This document shows, in pieces, positions 58,123 through 64,000 of a stretch of 64,000 bases of DNA. The translations under genes and the position numbers were made by a program. Position 1 is the stretch's first letter. Every line of letters begins with the position of its first letter. The stretch comes from Pezicula radicicola. Its lineage: Eukaryota > Ascomycota > Leotiomycetes > Helotiales > Dermateaceae. Below the pieces are notes generated by a model. The model had not been told where the DNA came from. It saw nothing but the letters and a program-made list of their open reading frames with translations, and did not search any database. Where the stretch lies: positions 218,792-282,791 of the forward strand of contig PDUO01000058.1 in the NCBI GenBank assembly GCA_003008705.1, written 5' to 3'.

Positions 58123-60862
58123 ATGGATAAGACTACGCAGCCGACGATCCGGAAGAAGAAAAAGACGTTAAATGCGTACGTGCTCTGTTCCTTATCATGC
58201 TCATGCCACGACCACTTACATTTTGGCCTTCTAGGTGTCAGAGATGTCGCAGTCGCAAGATCAAGTGTTCAGGTCAGGATCCATGCCAGCACTGTGTCTC
58301 CAGGCGCTTCACTTGCATCTTCGAGGACAGACCCAAGAAACTTGTCGTCTCTGAAGAGTATGCTACCCCTCGTGAGCAAAGTCCGTGCCTGGTAGCTAGT
58401 AGTTGATCCTCTTTAGCTATCTCAATGAACTTCAGAACCGCGCATCGGCGTTTGCTTCACGAGGCTTGCCAGAGCAACCCTCAACACCCTTAAAATCGTC
58501 CACATCAATAATGCCAGACCCGGCCGATGCGCACCAACGCCAGCATCAGCACTCCTCGCCCCACTTCTCACCTTCGGCCAAACGCCAACAATCCATCACA
58601 GCAAATGGCGCTTCCATTCCACGACTTCCTTATGACGGAACTCGTCCTGATGTTATATCTAGTCGTGCCGTATGTGCTCCAGGTTCCCTGGCCTCCTACT
58701 CTGCTTTATTAATCTTTCAAGCAGGCCGAGGAAGAGAACTCGGAAGATCGCCAAATTTCTGTCGAATCCCAGCATGCTATAGGGGATGAATATAGTACGT
58801 CCATCTTGCTCTGACATTGGCAATACTCCCTTCTCTCCTAGTCTGCCCTCTAGTCTCTCTTGCCAAGCTGATGCAATAAAGGACGGCTTGGACACTCCTC
58901 GTCCTGGGCTTTCAGCCGCAAAATCCGGAATATGATCAACGACGTGGTCACAGGAGGCTCTCCGCTACATGACGCAGTCCCTATATTGGTACTCAATTTC
59001 TCAGAGCAGCATTACCCCTTGGAGTTGATTACTCATTGCCCCTGGATCATGTTTGAGTTTATTCCTGAGCTGTCTACTACCAATAAACTAACTCGGGCTT
59101 TTTGATTCTAGGATGGCGCCTACGGAGTTCCTTGGAGGCCACATCCAATTGACTTTTCGGGACTTGAACTCCCGATGGAAGACTATGCCGAGTATCTCAC
59201 AAATACTGTGTCATTTACCCTAGACCCTTTGTATTACCTCTTTAACAAGCAATCGTTTCTCAGCAAACTTCGTCAATTCTATGCCGACAGAGCTGCCGGG
59301 AAGGATCGGAGCAAAGAGCTATGGCCGATCCAAATGCTTGTTGTTTTCGCTTTTGGGAAATCTATTCTTGCTCGGGAAGCCGGTTCATCTGGCCCCGCAG
59401 GCGCATTATATTTCGCAAGGGCTGTTGAAGCCTTACCCGATAGTCATCGGTTGTACGAAGAACCCATATTGTCTATTGAAATCCTCTGCATGTTCGCTTT
59501 GTTCATGCAGGCCATGGACATGAGATTTGCCGCGTATGAATATGTTCGTGAAAATTGCTTTATATTCCTGGTAATTATGGCTAATGACCCGCCAGATCGG
59601 AAGAGCTGTTCGCATGTGCCTCACGCATGGGCTGAACCGGAGATTTGACGCCAATAGAATCACTAAACATGAATTCGACCATCGGTCTAGGATCTGGTGG
59701 TCAGTTTACATCATTGAGCGGAGGCTTTGTAGCCTCTGCGGGGTCCCATCATCTTTGCATGACGAGGACATAGCACTATCGATGCCATCAATCGGGGGAG
59801 TTGATAACCAAACCATAGCCTTTCATGTGGAGATATCTTCGCAGCTAGGCCAGATTCTTAATGTTGTTTACGGTCTGGGGCTTCAACGACAACTTGGTGG
59901 TAGATTTATTGCCGAGATACAATCAATTTTACACCGGCTGGCGGATACCTCCACCATGCTCAACACCAGTATGAAGATCGAACTTCACAGACCCACGGAT
60001 ACAATATCCCGAGCGGCAGCAAGCTTACATTTATTGCATCATCAGGTCAGTGTTGTATCTATGACACATGGAATGGAGCTGACAGACAGCGAAAAAGTGC
60101 AGCATTTTAGCCATACGACCTATTCTTTTCTTTCTCTTGCAAAAGAAACTTACACCTAGTGACAGCACATTGGTACTGTCTGATGCTGTCATCGGACTAC
60201 TTCGAGTATGTGTTGAGTCAGCATTGCGGGTCTTGAAGATCATAGAGAGCTTGTCAAATCACAAGCTTATTGGTGAGTCTTTACTTTGAACCAATTCTTC
60301 TATAGAACATGAGAGCTAAATATTATCAGACCTACTTCTCCCTTTCGATCTTGATGCAATGTTTGCAAGCGCCTTTGTGCTAGTGTTGATAGGTATAATT
60401 ACACCGGCCGATGCTGAACAGTGGGATCTTAGCAGAACCTTACAGCTCATGGACGAAATGATGATGAGAGGGATCATAACTGCGGGGCCTTACAAGAAGG
60501 ATCTTATCGAGCTTAGCAACCTTGGGCAAAGCCTCAGGAACAGCCAGCAGCGGGATCTATCGCACCAACACCAGCATCAATCACTTCAACAGAACCAAGG
60601 AGCAGCATCCGCTACACCTCAGGCTGCGGCGATTCCAGATTCTCGGCCAGATGTTGAACTAAATCCACAGCTGGAGCAAGATCTGATTTGGTCTTGGATG
60701 GCGACAGACAGCAGTGGATTGGGTGTTTTGCAGCCCAGCACTATACAATCCGCAATTGATGGACTTAATTTCGATTTTTTGAATGATTCTTCTGCATTGG
60801 AAATGGATGGATGCGATTGGATGTGGGGGAGCGGTGGCTCGAATTGGACAGATACTCTCTAA
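58123..60862 (+). CDS. Zn2Cys6 transcription factor with nine exons
   Basis: Exons 58123-58175, 58235-58357, 58417-58669, 58725-58794, 58882-58988, 59112-59543, 59596-60045, 60098-60272 and 60330-60862 stay in phase and give 731 residues. The zinc cluster is ACQRCRSRKIKCSGQDPCQH then CVSRRFTC, spacing C-x2-C-x6-C-x5-C-x2-C-x6-C. After a Ser/His/Gln-rich linker comes GHSSSWAFSRKIRNM and the fungal-specific middle region (MDMRFAAYEY, RAVRMCLTHGLN, SRIWWSVYIIERRLCSLCGV). The C terminus is Gln-rich and acidic, ending WMWGSGGSNWTDTL, a likely activation domain. The fifth intron (58989-59111) is an introner-like element. The fourth intron uses an AAAG acceptor, the least certain junction. The target is unknown. 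Confidence 0.85.
58989..59111 (+). repeat. Introner-like element copy B (intron in Zn2Cys6 gene)
   Basis: A 123-nt phase-0 intron, GTACTC...TTCTAG, between AVPIL and DGAYGVPWRPHP. It shares with 11572-11694 the core CTCATTGC-CCTG-ATCATGTTT-AG and the branch/acceptor region ACTAACTC-G-GCTT-TGA-TAG. Other introns of this gene are 52-87 nt and unrelated in sequence. Confidence 0.65.
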
Positions 60863-61099
60863 CAGAGATGCCAGGTTCACGAGACATCCTTGTCTATCAC
60901 ACATCTCTCATGGGATGAGTGGTTACTCATACCACGGTACAACCATACAAGTTGGAGCCAACTACGCTCTTGTAGTATCTACTATCTATATAGTAGTGGT
61001 AGCTTCCCGGTCTAGATTCTGATCCCCTAGACCTTGTTTAGGTTCCTAGGGAAATTTACCGACCTAGATTTCTGATATGAAGAGAGTACTCGAGGCTCT
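60863..61099. other. 3' flank of the regulator, boundary to repeat DNA
   Basis: No gene. Base composition changes from gene-like to AT-rich repeat DNA near 61100. Confidence 0.4.
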
Positions 61100-61602
61100 G
61101 TTACGCCGCAGTCGCAAATATTCGAATTGGTCAATACGAAACGTCTTATTGACCAATATGGCAGCGAATACGAATAAGACGTCTTATTGGTCAATACAAC
61201 TTCGTGTATAAAGATATAATATATATAGTTAATAATAGAGATTACAAGATTATAAAATTAAACCTAACGTCTTCTAGATAGGCCTCTATTTAGCTTAGCT
61301 ATATCGTCTTCTATTTCTCCTATATCTAATTCATCTTAACTATACTCTAGAGAGGTAATATAGACTTAAGTATAGGCTGGGTTATAGAGGGGAATCACCT
61401 ATTAAATAGGCTTAAATCTAGTACTTAAAACTACCTAAAATCTATTAAAAGTAAGGGTATAAGTAAGGATTAGATATATTATTATTAGACTAGGGTAAAT
61501 AGATTATTATATTAATGTAAGGGTAAAAAGTGAGGAAATATTGATTATTGGCCAATAAGACGTCGCATTGGCCAATACGAATATTGGCGAACGCGTCGTA
61601 AC
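61100..61602. mobile_element. Short DNA transposon-like element with about 65-bp terminal inverted repeats
   Basis: The left end reads GTTACGCCGCAGTCGCAAAT and the right end, reverse-complemented, GTTACGACGCGTTCGCCAAT. Similarity continues through ATTCG-ATTGG-CAAT and ACGTCTTATTG-CCAATA, about 65 bp per arm. The 503-bp element has no open frame, and internal copies of GACGTCTTATTGGTCAATA add subterminal repeats. The middle is TA-rich, as after RIP. No clear target duplication is visible. Confidence 0.65.
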
Positions 61603-61799
61603 ATATCGTGTGGTATTTTGAGCCGGTTAGCCTCCATTACTGTTCAGATCATTTTCATGCTTGACTAAGATAATAATAGTATCAGTAGTTGACGTTGGAA
61701 GGATACCATCTACGAGTCTATGTACTTGGTAAATGTATATTCATTTAGGCGTGCAATGTCGCTCGGGTAAGTTAACAGCACTATTATATAGTAGCTCTC

Positions 61800-62258
61800 T
61801 GTTGTATTATATAATATAATTACGCACTATAATTACCCTGTAGCTATAGTGATCTTTAGTGGTCGCTAAAGCCCTATAATAATATTTACTACTTTCGTGT
61901 ATAACTCCGGCTATATTAGTTATGTAACCTTAGTTTCTGTATTATATACTTCCTTATTAGGAATAGTATATATAAGGCACTAAACTAGCTGAATCGAATG
62001 GATAGGGAAGGAGAAAACTAAACTAGTAGTTTTCTAGTTATAAACTAGTTTTTAGTTCATAAGGAAAGACTACTTGTTTAAGCAGGAATAGCGAGGTCTA
62101 ATTAAGTAGACTAAATAAGGTAATTCGTATGAACTACCTATTATAGTAGTCTATACGACTATGTACTTATAATACATGTTTTATTTTATTTTATTTTATT
62201 TTATTTTATTAGTGTTTTATAAGTAAAGTAAAGCTTTCCTAACTTAGTAGTTTATACT
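61800..62258 (+). repeat. LTR-like arm, rightward copy (probable solo LTR)
   Basis: Begins TGTTGTATTATATAATATAA and ends near TAACTTAGTAGTTTATAC. It is the reverse complement, with many transitions, of 62503-62963. It holds a TTTTA microsatellite at about 62180-62210. No internal Copia sequence borders it on either side, so it looks like a solo LTR. Confidence 0.6.
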
Positions 62259-62502
62259 ATCAGGTTACAAGCTATAAGTATAGGGTGGATTAGGGTAGGT
62301 AGGTAGGTAGAATAGGTACAGCCTAAAACATACTATAAATATAGGGCAGTAGGAGGTGCGTTGAATAGATTTTAGATAAGTAAGAGGTAATAATATATAG
62401 AACTAAAGACTTGAATTCGAAGTTATCTACCTACTAAGAAAGAGAGGTTATCTATATACAAAAGGCTAGTCGTAAAGACTACTATATTTAGTATAGACTA
62501 AT

Positions 62503-62963
62503 TTGTATAAACTACTAAGTTAGGAAGGCTTTGCTTTACTTATAAAACACTAGTGAAATAAAACAATATAAAATAAAATAAAATATATATTATAAGTATA
62601 TAGTTGTATAAACTACCCTAATAGGTAGTTTATATAAATTACCTTATTTAGTCTACTTAATTAGACCTCGCTATTCCTGCTTAAATAAGTAATCCTTCCT
62701 ACTAAACTATAACTAGTTTATAACTAGAAAACTACTAGTTTAGTTTTCTTCTTCCTTGTCTATTTAATTCGGCTAGTTTAGTGTCTTATATATACTATTC
62801 CTAATAAGGAAATATATAATATAGAAACTAAGGTTATATAACTAATATAGCCAGAGTTATACACGAAAGTAGTAAATATTATTACAGGGCTTTAGTAACT
62901 ACTAAAGATTACTATAGCTATAGGGTATTTATAGTGTATAATTATATTATATAATACAATACA
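62503..62963 (-). repeat. LTR-like arm, leftward copy (probable 3' LTR of the edge Copia element)
   Basis: On the minus strand it starts TGTATTGTATTATATAATAT. It lies just beyond the RNase H end of the leftward Copia remnant, where its 3' LTR is expected. It forms a large inverted repeat with 61800-62258 around a 240-bp spacer. Confidence 0.6.
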
Positions 62964-63012
62964 CCCTCTTAATAAGTACTATAATAAACTAAGAGACAAA
63001 GAACTTTAGTAC

Positions 63013-63036
<24 letters not shown>
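63013..63036. repeat. (TA)n microsatellite
   Basis: About eleven TA dinucleotides in a row in AT-rich repeat DNA. Confidence 0.85.
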
Positions 63037-63043
<7 letters not shown>

Positions 63044-63059
63044 ATAACTAGTAGTACTA

Positions 63060-64000
63060 ATTAAAGCCTATTAGAGTTAGAAAGTATATAAACTTAACTC
63101 TATTTAATAGCTTAGTTAGGCCATCTACCTTTTGTTCTTTAGAAGGAATATATAATAGATCTATAATTCCTTTTTCTACTAGGTCTCTACTATAGTAGTA
63201 TTTTACTACTATATATTTAATTCTTTCATAAAAAGTAGGGTTATTAGCTAGTAATAGGGTACTATTATTATCTATATATAGAGGTAATTTAGTCTGTTTA
63301 AAATAGTCTAATTCTATTAGAATTTACTTTATATAGACTACCTCTTTAATAGTACTAGTAATAGCTATATACTCAGCTTCTATAGTACTTTGTACTATTA
63401 TAGATTATAATTTAGATTTCCAAGAAATTAGGCCACTAGCTAAGAAGAATATATAGCNACTAGTAGATTTTCTAGTAGCTATATCACCTATATAGTCAGA
63501 ATTATAATAGCCTATTAAAGAGTTATTATCCTTATTATTAGAATAAGTAATTCCTAAGTCTATAGAGCCTTTTAGATATCTAAATACCCTATTTATATAC
63601 TCTATATATATTTTACTAGGATTAGATAAGAATCTAGATAATTTACTAATACTAGTTACTATATCTATTCTAGTAGCTAAAGCTAAATATAATAAAGAGC
63701 CTATAATACTTTAATAGTATTTAATCTTTATTTTAGAGGCTTATCCTTTATTAGGTTCTAGTATAACCTTAGGATCTAAAGGAGTACTAACTATACTACT
63801 TTCTAGTAGATTAAATTTAGCTAGTACCTTCTTTATATATTTAGTTTATTTTAGTTTTAGTATAGTACTAGTTCTCTCTATTTCTATTCCTAGATAATTG
63901 ACTATAGGCCCTAGTCTTTTTATTTTAAAGTATTTCTCTATAGTATCATAGAATCTACTAATAGAGTCTATACTAGGGCTTATAATAGCTATATCGTCTA
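63060..64000 (-). pseudogene. Second Copia element, RT/RNase H end, heavily RIP-mutated, cut by window
   Basis: On the minus strand, starting at the window edge: DDIAIISPSIDSISRFYDTI, RLGPIVNYLGIEIERTST, SIIGSLLYLALATRIDIVTS, LSRFLSNPSKIYIEYINRVF, RYLKGSIDLGITYS, IGYYNSDYIGDIATRKSTS, FFLASGLISWKSKL, STIEAEYIAITSTIKEVVYI and KVDGLTKLL. These are the RT C-terminal part and RNase H of a Copia polyprotein from a different family than the element at 44 kb. Gln codons read TAA or TAG and almost every C is gone, which is the RIP product. One base at about 63458 is N. Confidence 0.88.

Overview
The window is nuclear DNA of a filamentous ascomycete (Pezizomycotina). Genes carry many short introns of about 43-60 nt with fungal branch points (CTAAC, CTGAC). 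There is a velvet regulator, there are Zn2Cys6 regulators with typical fungal architecture, and Copia retrotransposons carry mutations of the repeat-induced point mutation (RIP) type. The general look of the proteins suggests Leotiomycetes, but that is an impression and not a test.

The window mixes conserved housekeeping genes with accessory stretches full of relics. Intact housekeeping or regulatory genes are: an HMG-box/coiled-coil protein resembling INO80-complex Nht1 (its 5' exon is out of phase), CCT8 (chaperonin theta), arylamine N-acetyltransferase, NC2-alpha/Bur6, a UTP16-like nucleolar protein, a mitochondrial Sel1/TPR protein, a RING protein with an RS-rich tail, cystathionine beta-synthase and a VelC-like velvet factor. 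A kinase-like gene is cut by the left edge. An alpha/beta hydrolase is intact apart from one frame break near its N terminus.

Between them lie at least nine decayed genes. At 9-15.7 kb there is an F-box-like remnant, the N terminus of a DUR3-type urea transporter, a full-length broken amidase and a broken nitrilase. At 16-22.6 kb there is a dead secondary-metabolism neighbourhood: a LaeA-like methyltransferase interrupted by a mariner-type MITE, a cytochrome P450, a BAHD acyltransferase and an unrecognised exon-like remnant. At 33-34.7 kb there is a broken extra copy of CTP synthase.

From 44 to 50 kb sits a complete Copia retrotransposon with two nearly identical LTRs, a 5-bp target duplication and one reading frame broken only by stop codons. 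It is followed by a compact set that looks like a catabolic module: a DAL5-type MFS carrier and a tricarballylate-dehydrogenase-like FAD protein, transcribed divergently, then two Zn2Cys6 regulators. The right end (61-64 kb) is AT-rich repeat DNA: a 503-bp terminal-inverted-repeat element, a pair of inverted LTR-like arms, and the heavily mutated 3' part of a second Copia element that runs off the window.

The most unusual signal is a pair of related introns, both 123 nt long. One is in the amidase relic and one in an intact regulator gene. They share sequence over much of their length and look like introner-like elements.
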